This document shows positions 57,365 through 64,000 of a DNA stretch of 64,000 nt, piece by piece. Numbering within the stretch: position 1 is the stretch's first letter; each line of letters starts with the position of its first letter. Source of the DNA: Sulfotelmatobacter sp963788225 (GTDB taxonomy: Bacteria > Acidobacteriota > Terriglobia > Terriglobales > Acidobacteriaceae). A program made the translations under genes and the position numbers. The notes under the pieces are model-generated. The model was not told the origin of the DNA. It made no database searches and saw only the letters and a list, made by a program, of their open reading frames with translations. The stretch lies in assembly GCA_963788225.1 (NCBI GenBank), contig CAWBGI010000003.1, positions 620,001 through 684,000 of the forward strand, given 5' to 3'.

Positions 57365-58177
57365 TTACGAAAAGGCCGCGGCGATCGCCGCGCCGGCCAG
57401 CGTGACCACGATCCACCATCCAAAGACAATCCCAAAGGCTGTGCCGCGCTTTACTTTGCTGACGCAGGTGAAGCCGATGGCAGTCAAAGCGAGCGTCCAA
57501 ATCAGGAAGATATCCAGGGAGGACGCCAGCCGGTGAAGCATTGGGGAATCTGCGGCACTCAGAAAGTAACCAGGGTTAGTTGCCACCGGATTGTCCAATG
57601 AAAATGTGTCTGGACTGGTGCCCGCCGTAATCGAAACGATGGCCAGCAGAAGCTTCAGAACTCCGGGCAGTCCGGCATACATCACGATGGCGAAAGTCGC
57701 CTTGAAATCCACGTCCGCTCCCGCGACGAATCGGAAGGTGGCATACAGAACCGCCCCAATGACTAGATTAAAAATCAGAATCACCAAAGGGTAACCATAG
57801 GTGAAGTACTGTGTGCCTTTCGCTTGTCTCTGCAATGCCTGGTCGCGCTGGTCGGCGGGCAGCCGGTCCATGCGCTCGGTGGCTTTAGGCGACGCTTGAA
57901 TCTGATTCTCTGCGACCTTGCGGAAGCCGATCTTTTGCCCAACCACAAAGAAGAACGCCAGCGCTGCAACCGAGATCAGCAGCCACGGTCCCCACCAGCT
58001 CGCGTTGCGTTGCAGGTCAGTGAAAGTTTTCGAGGGTGCGACGAAAGTATTGATAATGCGCGCCCCTTCGGAAAGGGGAGCGGGTTCTGGTGCGGGCACA
58101 ACCTCCGGGGCGTCCCCGCCACCCACTATCTTCCGCGCCAGTCGATCACGCTGCTGAGGGGAAAGGTATCCGCCCAT
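57365..58177 (-). CDS. Yip1-domain membrane protein
   Basis: 270 residues from ATG 58177. The N-terminal 45 residues are soluble (MGGYLSPQQRDRLARKIVGG), then five hydrophobic segments with a Yip1-like pattern (FVAPSKTFTDLQRNASWWGPWLL at the start; FKATFAIVMYAGLPGVLKLLLAIV; TAIGFTCVSKVKRGTAFGIVF). Yip1-domain proteins in bacteria have no known function. Confidence 0.8.
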   Translation of the reverse strand: MGGYLSPQQRDRLARKIVGGGDAPEVVPAPEPAPLSEGARIINTFVAPSKTFTDLQRNASWWGPWLLISVAALAFFFVVGQKIGFRKVAENQIQASPKATERMDRLPADQRDQALQRQAKGTQYFTYGYPLVILIFNLVIGAVLYATFRFVAGADVDFKATFAIVMYAGLPGVLKLLLAIVSITAGTSPDTFSLDNPVATNPGYFLSAADSPMLHRLASSLDIFLIWTLALTAIGFTCVSKVKRGTAFGIVFGWWIVVTLAGAAIAAAFS

Positions 58178-58284
58178 TGTTTGGCCTCCTGCTAGATGCG
58201 AAGGCATTCTAGCCGGGGAGCTGCCGCGAAACAAGCGGGGGCCGCGGATGCGCATTGAAGCGAATGCGCAGTTAAGATGGGCCC

Positions 58285-59163
58285 ATGCAGAACGTGACGC
58301 CAATTGCGATCGCGGCGCTCGTGCTGGAATTGGCTCCGGCTGGCATATTCGGGTGTGCCGCCGAACGCGTTGCGCGCACGGTCGAGCGCTGGCCGCTCGC
58401 TCTGCGATTGTGCATGCCAGCATTGTTGGCCGCGCCTTACGCGATGGTAGCGATCTCTGAGCACATTTTCCGCTGGGAGTGGTTCGCGCTTTATGCGGCG
58501 CTGCCCGTCGCGATCGCCTGGCTTCTAATGCACGCCGCGGCAGCTGATGCCGGGCAGCACGGCAACTGGCGGGACGGGTTCATCCTGCTCGTGCTGGGCC
58601 TGGCCGTGGATTTGCGCTGGTTTGACCAGGCATGGCCGAGCGGCCTGCGGGCTTTGAACGAATTGCTTCTGGTGGATGCGGGCTTGTATGGATTTCTCGC
58701 GATCCGGCAACTGAGTGGTACAGGATTCAACTTCCACTTGAGATGGAGCGACTGGAAAACGGGCCTGCGCGAACTGTTTTTTTTTGCGCCCTTCGTTCTA
58801 GTGCTGGGATTGGCGCTGGGCTTCATTCATCCGCATCGCAACCTTCCGGGAATCGGCAGCGCGCTCCTGCGCTGGGTGGCAATATTTTTCTTTACCGCCG
58901 TGCCGGAGGAACTCTTCTTTCGCGCCTGGGTGCAAAACCTGCTGGAGCGCCGTGTGGGACGCCGCGCGGCTCTGGTGATCGCGTCGGTTGTTTTCGGTCT
59001 ATCGCACTTCAACAAGCGGTCCGCGCATTTCAACTGGCGCTACGTGCTGCTGGCGACCATGGCCGGCATTTTCTACGGACGTGCATGGCGCGAACAGCGC
59101 CGCGTACCGGCATCGACGATCACTCATGCCAGCGTGGATTGGTTGTGGGGACTGTGGTTTTAG
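58285..59163 (+). CDS. CPBP-family intramembrane protease
   Basis: 292 residues, about eight membrane segments. CPBP motifs: VPEELFFRAW (EExxxR), FGLSHFN (conserved His) and ITHASVDWLWG (second His). These enzymes cleave membrane proteins or act in bacteriocin self-protection. The last 63 codons are duplicated at 60706-60897. Confidence 0.9.
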   Translation: MQNVTPIAIAALVLELAPAGIFGCAAERVARTVERWPLALRLCMPALLAAPYAMVAISEHIFRWEWFALYAALPVAIAWLLMHAAAADAGQHGNWRDGFILLVLGLAVDLRWFDQAWPSGLRALNELLLVDAGLYGFLAIRQLSGTGFNFHLRWSDWKTGLRELFFFAPFVLVLGLALGFIHPHRNLPGIGSALLRWVAIFFFTAVPEELFFRAWVQNLLERRVGRRAALVIASVVFGLSHFNKRSAHFNWRYVLLATMAGIFYGRAWREQRRVPASTITHASVDWLWGLWF

Positions 59164-59348
59164 CACTTTTACCAGGGAAACGGCGATGTTTCGAATCGCG
59201 GTGCGAGTCGGTCTCAATAACTTAAGTTGCCCCGCAGAATGCCTGGGCAACACCGACAGATGTCCACAACCTCTTTGACATTGTTTTTACATCTCGGTGA
59301 CAACCCGGGGTGCGAGGAACTGTTAACTACTGCGTGGGAGGAAACACC

Positions 59349-59852
59349 TTGAAACTAAAAAGTCTAGCGGTAATTACTCTTCTCCTTGTCGGCTGTAGCG
59401 CTGCTTTCGGGCAGCAAACCTACAGCCTCGGGTTCCTCAGCTACGACCAAACCACTCAGTATTGCGACTACGAGGTGATTACTGTGAAAAGTCCCTTCGC
59501 CACAGGGGTTCACCACCTCAACCACTGCAGCATTGGCATCAACGATGGTATTGACACAGCTGTCATGGTCGGCGTGCAGACGGCCCCGATACCGGCTAGC
59601 TCAGGATCGCCGGTGACTGGAACCGCTTATGCATTGGGTGACAACGCAATCGAGGCCGCAGGTTTCAACGGCGCCTGCGGCTGTGTCGTGCTTTACATAA
59701 CCAAATTGAAAGCATCCACTTCGGCCTATGGCTGGGAGATCTATTACAGCTACAACGCCGGACTCGAATTCCTCGGAACCTATGGTTACCTGACAAAAGA
59801 GTTAGGTGGCCCGAATCCAGAGGTTGGCAGTTACTTCGAGTTAGGGGATTGA
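59349..59852 (+). CDS. Small exported hypothetical protein
   Basis: 167 residues from a TTG start at 59349 with GGGAGG just upstream. Signal sequence LKLKSLAVITLLLVGCSAAFGQ, which could also be a lipoprotein signal (VGC). The mature part is Tyr/Gly-rich with four or more Cys (YCDYEVI, NHCSIG, GACGCVVLY). No family recognised. It lies in the segment between the two CPBP copies. Confidence 0.7.
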   Translation: MKLKSLAVITLLLVGCSAAFGQQTYSLGFLSYDQTTQYCDYEVITVKSPFATGVHHLNHCSIGINDGIDTAVMVGVQTAPIPASSGSPVTGTAYALGDNAIEAAGFNGACGCVVLYITKLKASTSAYGWEIYYSYNAGLEFLGTYGYLTKELGGPNPEVGSYFELGD

Positions 59853-59892
59853 GCGGAACTGTGGTTGCTTTTGCTTCGGTTGCTTTTACTTC

Positions 59893-59927
59893 GAAAGACC
59901 ACGCCGCTTTACGGCGTGGCCTTTTCT
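59893..59927 (+). terminator. Terminator after the small exported protein
   Basis: Stem CCACGCCG/CGGCGTGG (59899-59906 with 59912-59919) and a TTTT tract. Confidence 0.75.
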
Positions 59928-59959
59928 TTGCGGCGTGGAGTAATACGGAGGGTGACATA

Positions 59960-60634
59960 ATGATTCGAGCGATGAGTGTCCTCCTGCTCTTTGGTTGCAT
60001 GGCTGCCTCGATGCGCGCGCAAACGCCAAAGCAACAGGATTCGATGGCGCCAGCTCCGGCCAAGCAACAGCCGGCCGCTGGGCAAAGCACGGTTGCGCCG
60101 TCGCCAACCCGGTATCCGCTCGACGCATTCCAGGAATTTTCCGCCATTATGGTCGGCAGCAGGGCTGAGCCGGGCGAGGGTCGCGCGCAAGGTCACATCT
60201 ACCGTTCCGGAAATTTGGTAAGAATGGAGGACCCCGGCAGACGCGGCTACTACATCACCGACCTGTCCACGGGAGACACCTACGGGATATCAGAATCGGG
60301 CTGCATACACGACAGTCGTCCTTTTATCCGCAGCTTTCCAATTTCCTTTGCGTCGAAGCCAGATGCTACGGTGACGCGGGTCGCCGCTGCGAAAGAGGCG
60401 GTGGAAGGCCACTCCTGCCAGATTGAAAACGTGACGGTCTCGTCACTGGCGTTTTCCGCCCCGCTGAAGATGAGATTCTGGGAAGCGGAAGATCTCCAAG
60501 GTTTTCCGATAAAGATCGAATTTCTACTGAATGGCGGGCGCGACCCCATTGTTAGTTACGAGGGTGTCGTTGTGGGCCCACAGGACCCGACGCTTTTCAT
60601 CCATCCGAAGGTCTGCGAGCAACTCGCCCAGTAG
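59960..60634 (+). CDS. Exported hypothetical protein
   Basis: 224 residues from ATG 59960, 8 bases after GGAGG. Signal peptide MIRAMSVLLLFGCMAASMRAQ, then a Pro/Gln/Ala linker (TPKQQDSMAPAPAKQQPAAG) and a beta-rich domain with FSAIMVGSRAEPGEGRAQGHIYRSGNLVRMEDPGRRGYYI-type strands. It resembles LolA-like or DUF4412-type beta folds by eye only. Function unknown. Confidence 0.68.
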   Translation: MIRAMSVLLLFGCMAASMRAQTPKQQDSMAPAPAKQQPAAGQSTVAPSPTRYPLDAFQEFSAIMVGSRAEPGEGRAQGHIYRSGNLVRMEDPGRRGYYITDLSTGDTYGISESGCIHDSRPFIRSFPISFASKPDATVTRVAAAKEAVEGHSCQIENVTVSSLAFSAPLKMRFWEAEDLQGFPIKIEFLLNGGRDPIVSYEGVVVGPQDPTLFIHPKVCEQLAQ

Positions 60635-60705
60635 GAGTCAACGCTAGGCGCGTCTCCCGGTTGCAAGAAGCCGCCGGGCGAGCGAGAGCCCACGCCCTGC
60701 AATTT

Positions 60706-60897
60706 CTGGTGATCGCGTCGGTTGTTTTCGGCCTATCGCACTTCAATAAGCGCTCTGCGCATTTCAACTGGCGCTACGTGCTGCTGGCCACCATCGCCGG
60801 CATTTTCTACGGGCGCGCGTGGCGCGAGCGGCGACGCGTGCCGGCCTCGACAATTACCCATGCCAGCGTGGATTGGCTGTGGGGGCTATGGTTCTAG
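60706..60897 (+). pseudogene. C-terminal fragment of a second CPBP protease
   Basis: The frame LVIASVVFGLSHFNKRSAHF...ITHASVDWLWGLWF repeats residues of the gene at 58285 with only two or three changes (MAG/IAG, EQRRV/ERRRV), though about 25 nucleotides differ, nearly all silent. The EExxxR part is missing. It is the 3' remnant of a paralog that was under selection before truncation. Confidence 0.85.
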
Positions 60898-60898
60898 C

Positions 60899-60991
60899 CT
60901 ACCTCTTGAAGTACATCCATGCGGAAAGCGCCAACAAGACAAGCGTGGCGATCCACAGGGATGAATTGCTCATCTCAGTTTTCTTGGCCAT
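60899..60991 (-). CDS. Possible 30-residue single-helix membrane protein
   Basis: MAKKTEMSNSSLWIATLVLL, then ALSAWMYFKR: one membrane helix with basic ends. A start three codons upstream (60998-61000) is also possible. The ribosome site is weak. Nothing else is coded in 60992-61074. Confidence 0.35.
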   Translation of the reverse strand: MAKKTEMSNSSLWIATLVLLALSAWMYFKR

Positions 60992-61074
60992 GAGCCGCAT
61001 TTTAATCTTAATTCCAGGTCTGCGTAGCCATAGATTCGGGGAGGTATTTTGGCCGTAAACACCCGCTCTCGACC

Positions 61075-61716
61075 TCAATGACCATGGTGGTAACGCAAAT
61101 ATCCCAGCCCAACGCGCAAGTGGTGATGCAGCGCGTCCGGCACGCATACAGCGAAGCACAGGCCCAGCAGTCCCTGAGCCAGGCCGAGAGCCCAGAGATT
61201 GTGGTAGCGGCGGAACAACGCGCATGAGACGATCCCCCACACCAGCGTAGCGGCAGTCAGCACGAGGTTAGGCAGGTGCGCTGCAGCGAACAGCGCGCCC
61301 GCCAGCGTTACAGCCGCAGATTCATTGGCGAGAAGACGCAGCAGGCGGTCCATGAAGTAGTCTTGCAGAAGAAACTGCTGGTAAAGGGTCCACAGAACAT
61401 AGCCGGCGATGTGCCTGAAGTCAGCTTTGTAGAGCGGATGCAGAGTGCCGATTTTCGCCGCGGCGAATACGCTCACTGCGGCGAGCGCGATGGCGGCGGG
61501 CAATATCCAGAGGGAAGAGATCAGGCCGCGGCTGCCGACGCCCAGTTCATTGCGGTTCCGGCGGCCCGCCAGCACCACCAGCAACGTCAGCACGAGAGCG
61601 ATCGGCGAGAAGATTCGCTGCCAAGGCTCCGGCATCCAAATGACGCCCACAATCACACCGTAGCCGAGAATCAGTTCGGCGAGATCGCGGGCCCGGCTGG
61701 GAGGGACGCGTGACAT
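61075..61716 (-). CDS. CPBP-like membrane protein with a divergent active site
   Basis: 213 residues from ATG 61716. About six membrane segments. In the CPBP motif 1 position it has LYQQFLLQDYF, with Gln in place of the Glu pair, and in motif 2 FAAAHLPN with His. The Gln replacement suggests a non-canonical or inactive enzyme; similar Gln forms occur as far as I recall in Acidobacteriota. An upstream longer frame runs through repeat sequence (GPFGFAQDRLSEG) and is not coding. Confidence 0.75.
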   Translation of the reverse strand: MSRVPPSRARDLAELILGYGVIVGVIWMPEPWQRIFSPIALVLTLLVVLAGRRNRNELGVGSRGLISSLWILPAAIALAAVSVFAAAKIGTLHPLYKADFRHIAGYVLWTLYQQFLLQDYFMDRLLRLLANESAAVTLAGALFAAAHLPNLVLTAATLVWGIVSCALFRRYHNLWALGLAQGLLGLCFAVCVPDALHHHLRVGLGYLRYHHGH

Positions 61717-61867
61717 CAAGAAAGTATGGCACAAGGTTGTGTTGGGACAGCGAAGGCTCATCAAGACACAAGCAAAGCTGATGTCGGGACGGGCGCCTTC
61801 GCTTAGCCTGTCCTGAGCGAAGCCGAAGGGTCCAGACGAGCGCAGCGAGGCAGTTCTCCTCCAAGCG
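61717..61867. repeat. Intergenic repeat words
   Basis: Contains CCTGTCCTGAGCGAAGCCGAAGGG (written in part: CCTGTCCTGAGCGAAG), a word dispersed in many bacterial genomes, at about 61807-61831. No gene. Confidence 0.6.
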
Positions 61868-62713
61868 TCAGACAGCCACTTCTGGTGTGGCTTCCAGCAG
61901 GCTGCGCGTGTAGGCGTGCGCGGGGCGCTCAGTGATCTGATCTGTGGAACCAACTTCCACAATCTTGCCGCGATGCATCACGGCGATGCGCGTCGCGAGA
62001 TAGCGCACTACGGGCATCGAGTGCGAAATAAAAAGATAAGTCAGCCCGAAGTCGCGTTGCAATTGTGCGAGCAGGTTGACGATCTGCGCGCCCACGCTGA
62101 CGTCGAGAGCGGAGACCGGTTCGTCGGCCACAATGAATTTGGGATGTAGCGCCAAGGCGCGGGCAATGCCAATGCGCTGGCGCTGCCCTCCACTGAATTC
62201 GTGAGGAAAGCGCTGCAAAATCGATTCATCGAGGCCGACTGCGCGCAGCAGTTCGATGACGCGGCGCCGTCGGGCTGCATTTGTAGTCCCACCTTTCGCA
62301 AAGCCAGCGAAAGGCGGGGCACCCTCAGCGGTTGCGCTTCCATGGATAATAAGCGGCTCAGCAATGATCTCTTCAACGCGAAAGCGGGGATCGAGCGAGG
62401 CGAAGGAATCCTGAAAGATGACCTGCATATCGCGTCGTATCCGGCGCATTTCGCCTCCGTGGGCGGAGAGCAGGTCGCGTCCTTCGAAGCGGATGCTGCC
62501 GGAAGTTGGTTCGATGAGGCGCAAGATCAAGCGTCCCAGAGTGCTCTTGCCCGATCCGGATTCGCCAACCAAGCCGAGCGTTTCACCGGCGTGAATGTCG
62601 AGCGAGACATCGTCAACGGCGCGGACTTCGCTTCTGCCTCTGGGCCTGGCTCCGAAAACAGACTCGCCTTGCGGATAAATCTTGGTCAAGTTCCGGACTT
62701 CGATAAAAGGCAT
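61868..62713 (-). CDS. Oligopeptide/dipeptide ABC transporter ATPase (OppF/DppF type)
   Basis: 281 residues from ATG 62713, shorter than the usual 320. Walker A GESGSGKST, Q-loop FQDSFASLDPR, signature FSGGQRQRIGIARAL, Walker B IVADEPVSALD, H-loop FISHSMPV. The Pro-rich C-terminal ending of Opp ATPases is short but typical (ERPAHAYTRSLLEATPE). About 20 residues after EPLIIHGSA are extra and encoded by a palindrome at 62289-62317. The partner permease genes lie outside the window. Confidence 0.9.
   Translation of the reverse strand: MPFIEVRNLTKIYPQGESVFGARPRGRSEVRAVDDVSLDIHAGETLGLVGESGSGKSTLGRLILRLIEPTSGSIRFEGRDLLSAHGGEMRRIRRDMQVIFQDSFASLDPRFRVEEIIAEPLIIHGSATAEGAPPFAGFAKGGTTNAARRRRVIELLRAVGLDESILQRFPHEFSGGQRQRIGIARALALHPKFIVADEPVSALDVSVGAQIVNLLAQLQRDFGLTYLFISHSMPVVRYLATRIAVMHRGKIVEVGSTDQITERPAHAYTRSLLEATPEVAV
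62289..62317. repeat. Palindrome inside the OppF-type gene
   Basis: CCACCTTTCGC, 7-base loop, GCGAAAGGCGG; one mismatched pair. It encodes the Ala/Gly/Pro-rich APPFAGFAKGGT insert. Confidence 0.8.
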
Positions 62714-62748
62714 GGTCTGTATTCCAGATTCTAGAATATGGAATGAAA

Positions 62749-63612
62749 CTATTGAGCTGCGATCATCGGCACGGCTGCCAGCGCGGCCAGCAACCCGACA
62801 AATCTCCAATGCGTGAGGTGTTCCTTTAGGAACATACGGGCCAGCAGCACCGTGACGGCAGGATAAAGCGAGGAGATAACGACCGCTTCGTCGAGGCGTC
62901 CCGTCTGGCTGGCGCGCACGAAGAGAATCGTGCCGAGAGAGTCGATGCAGCCGGTGACCACGGCCAGACCAACGCCGGCTGGCGTGATTTCGCGAAACTT
63001 TCTGCTCAGCAAGACGATCAAGCCGGTTATGATTAAGCCGCCGGTTCGAGTGAGCGAGGCGATCCAAAGCACTGAGGCGTCGCCCGCCTGCCGGATGCAT
63101 AGATAGAAGCTGGCGAACCCAATGCCCGCCAGGATGGCGAGGCCGATGCCTTCTGGCCTTCCGCCGTCTTCGGTGCGCGTGATGAGCCAGAGTCCCAGGG
63201 CCGCGACGGCGAAGCCAAAAATCGGAACCTTTCCCGGCAAGCCTTCAGTGAAGATGGAAAACAAAGTTGGGATCGCTGCTCCGAGGACAGCGGCGACCGG
63301 CGCAGTCACCCCCATTTTTCCCGCGGAAAGCGCACGAAAGAAAATGGCAACGCCCACCCCTCCCAACATGCCACCGGCCAGCGTCCACGCGACAGTATGG
63401 CCTGCAGGGAAAGGCGCCTGGGTGGCTGTGGCTAGCGTGCCCACGAGAGACAGTCCGCCGAGATTAAATATCACCGCGAACAAAAAGGCGTTGGCGCGGC
63501 GGGTGGCGTAGCCTCCGAGAAAATCGCTGGTGCCCCAAGCCACAACGGAGGCCAGGGCGTAAGTGGCAGTTGCGAGGTGGGGCGCGGCGGGCATGTTCGA
63601 CGAGGGTAACAT
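62749..63612 (-). CDS. EamA/DMT-family transporter
   Basis: 287 residues from ATG 63612 (an ATG at 63594 is also possible). Ten hydrophobic segments in two EamA halves (YALASVVAWGTSDFLGGYATRRAN; LYPAVTVLLARMFLKEHLTHWRFVG), with the late EHLTxxxxxG signature. It exports or imports small metabolites. The longer frame upstream reads through the tandem repeat at 63708 and is not coding. Confidence 0.87.
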   Translation of the reverse strand: MLPSSNMPAAPHLATATYALASVVAWGTSDFLGGYATRRANAFLFAVIFNLGGLSLVGTLATATQAPFPAGHTVAWTLAGGMLGGVGVAIFFRALSAGKMGVTAPVAAVLGAAIPTLFSIFTEGLPGKVPIFGFAVAALGLWLITRTEDGGRPEGIGLAILAGIGFASFYLCIRQAGDASVLWIASLTRTGGLIITGLIVLLSRKFREITPAGVGLAVVTGCIDSLGTILFVRASQTGRLDEAVVISSLYPAVTVLLARMFLKEHLTHWRFVGLLAALAAVPMIAAQ

Positions 63613-63707
63613 GGGGGCGCCCCGCTGAAGGTCAAACCGGAAATTGACTCTCTCGGCGCGGCACTCTAACATGGTGCCACTTCGCGAGCGCCACAAATGC
63701 CCGGCCC

Positions 63708-63794
63708 ATGATCGACCAATAAGCGATCGACCAATAAACGATCGACCAACAATGATTGACCAACCATGATCGACCAATATTTGATCGTCCAAAA
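63708..63794. repeat. 14-15-bp tandem repeat ending at a kinase start codon
   Basis: Six units of the form ATGATCGACCAATAA (63708-63722, 63723-63737, 63738-63751, 63752-63765, 63766-63780, 63781-63794). The next unit in register is the gene start ATGATCGGCGAAAC. Confidence 0.9.
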
Positions 63795-64000
63795 ATGATC
63801 GGCGAAACCATTTCTCACTATCGCATTCTGGAAAAGCTGGGTGGTGGCGGCATGGGTGTCGTGTACAAGGCCGAAGACACCCGGCTGCACCGCTTCGTCG
63901 CGCTCAAGTTCCTTCCCGAAAGCGTGGCGCGTGATCCCCAGGCGCTGAGCCGGTTTCAGCGCGAGGCGCAGGCTGCATCGGCGCTGAACCATCCCAATAT
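63795..64000 (+). CDS. Ser/Thr protein kinase, N-terminal part, cut by the window end
   Basis: The first 68 residues. MIGETISHYRILEKLGGGGMGVVYKAEDTRLHRFVALKFLPESVA begins a Hanks kinase with glycine loop GGGGMG and VALKF lysine, close to the kinase at 2219 (MIGQTISHYRI, LGSGGMGVVYAAQDL). It is probably of the same kinase-TM-propeller type. The gene runs past the end of the window. Confidence 0.93.
   Translation, partial: MIGETISHYRILEKLGGGGMGVVYKAEDTRLHRFVALKFLPESVARDPQALSRFQREAQAASALNHPN

Noticed and set aside
62714..63100. N-terminal extension of the OppF-type ATPase
   Set aside because: Arg/His-rich shadow of the EamA gene; the family start MPFIEVRNL is at 62713.
63708..63794. CRISPR array
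   Set aside because: Units are 14-15 bp with no spacers and no cas genes nearby.

Overview
The window reads as a chromosomal segment of an acidobacterium (Acidobacteriota, Terriglobia-like). This is inferred from gene content: Ser/Thr kinases fused to PD40 propellers, a pro-kumamolisin-type S53 peptidase with C-terminal Ig-like repeats, secreted lipoproteins, CPBP membrane proteases, and abundant palindromic repeat debris between and inside genes. Housekeeping genes (mnmE, ruvA, an HU gene, pcrA, tldD/tldE, a cold-shock gene) are mixed with accessory loci.

Layout. 0.1-6.4 kb: an NCS2 permease fused to an ATPase-like domain, then a kinase-propeller gene split by a complete IS3-family element with a 4-bp target duplication. 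6.6-11.1 kb: a frameshifted lipoprotein, csp, a thioredoxin-like protein, carbonic anhydrase and mnmE. 11.2-28 kb: the most interesting region, a probable oxalate locus. It holds an OxlT-like antiporter; a nine-gene minus-strand operon (FadR-type regulator, Cdc48-like AAA ATPase, gamma, FAD/Fe-S, alpha and beta subunits of an oxalate-oxidoreductase-type enzyme, two unknown proteins and a receiver domain); a 2-dehydropantoate reductase-like protein with an oxalyl-CoA synthetase-like ligase; TauE; and an OprO/P-type anion porin. 28-34.7 kb: secreted and lipoproteins, PstS and a hydratase. 34.8-39 kb: ruvA, HU, a DnaC-like ATPase, a short UvrC-like protein and DinB. 39-48.5 kb: sedolisin, a putative nuclease, tldD/tldE and a methyltransferase. 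48.6-56.7 kb: a tRNA-like locus, pcrA, an amino-acid permease, an adenosine deaminase-family protein, a racemase and a radical SAM protein. 56.7-64 kb: DinB, Yip1 and CPBP proteins, a duplicated CPBP fragment, an OppF-type ATPase, an EamA transporter and the start of a second kinase.

How the oxalate genes fit together. The alpha subunit carries the Arg/Asp/Phe residues that I recall as the oxalate pocket of Moorella oxalate oxidoreductase, at a constant offset of nine. A 19-bp operator-like sequence of the form TGGTCCRCTYWTCRRACCR lies just downstream of the -10 region at three promoters: the regulator/oxidoreductase operon, the antiporter and the porin. I infer one regulon: porin (outer membrane), antiporter (inner membrane), oxidation to CO2 with electrons passed to NAD(P), and possibly a parallel oxalyl-CoA route.

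The second theme is repeats. Many intergenic gaps hold long inverted repeats whose arms are built from short iterated words. Related palindromes sit in frame inside mnmE, pcrA and an oppF-type gene and lengthen the proteins.

Limits: all family assignments come from reading motifs; no search or folding was run.
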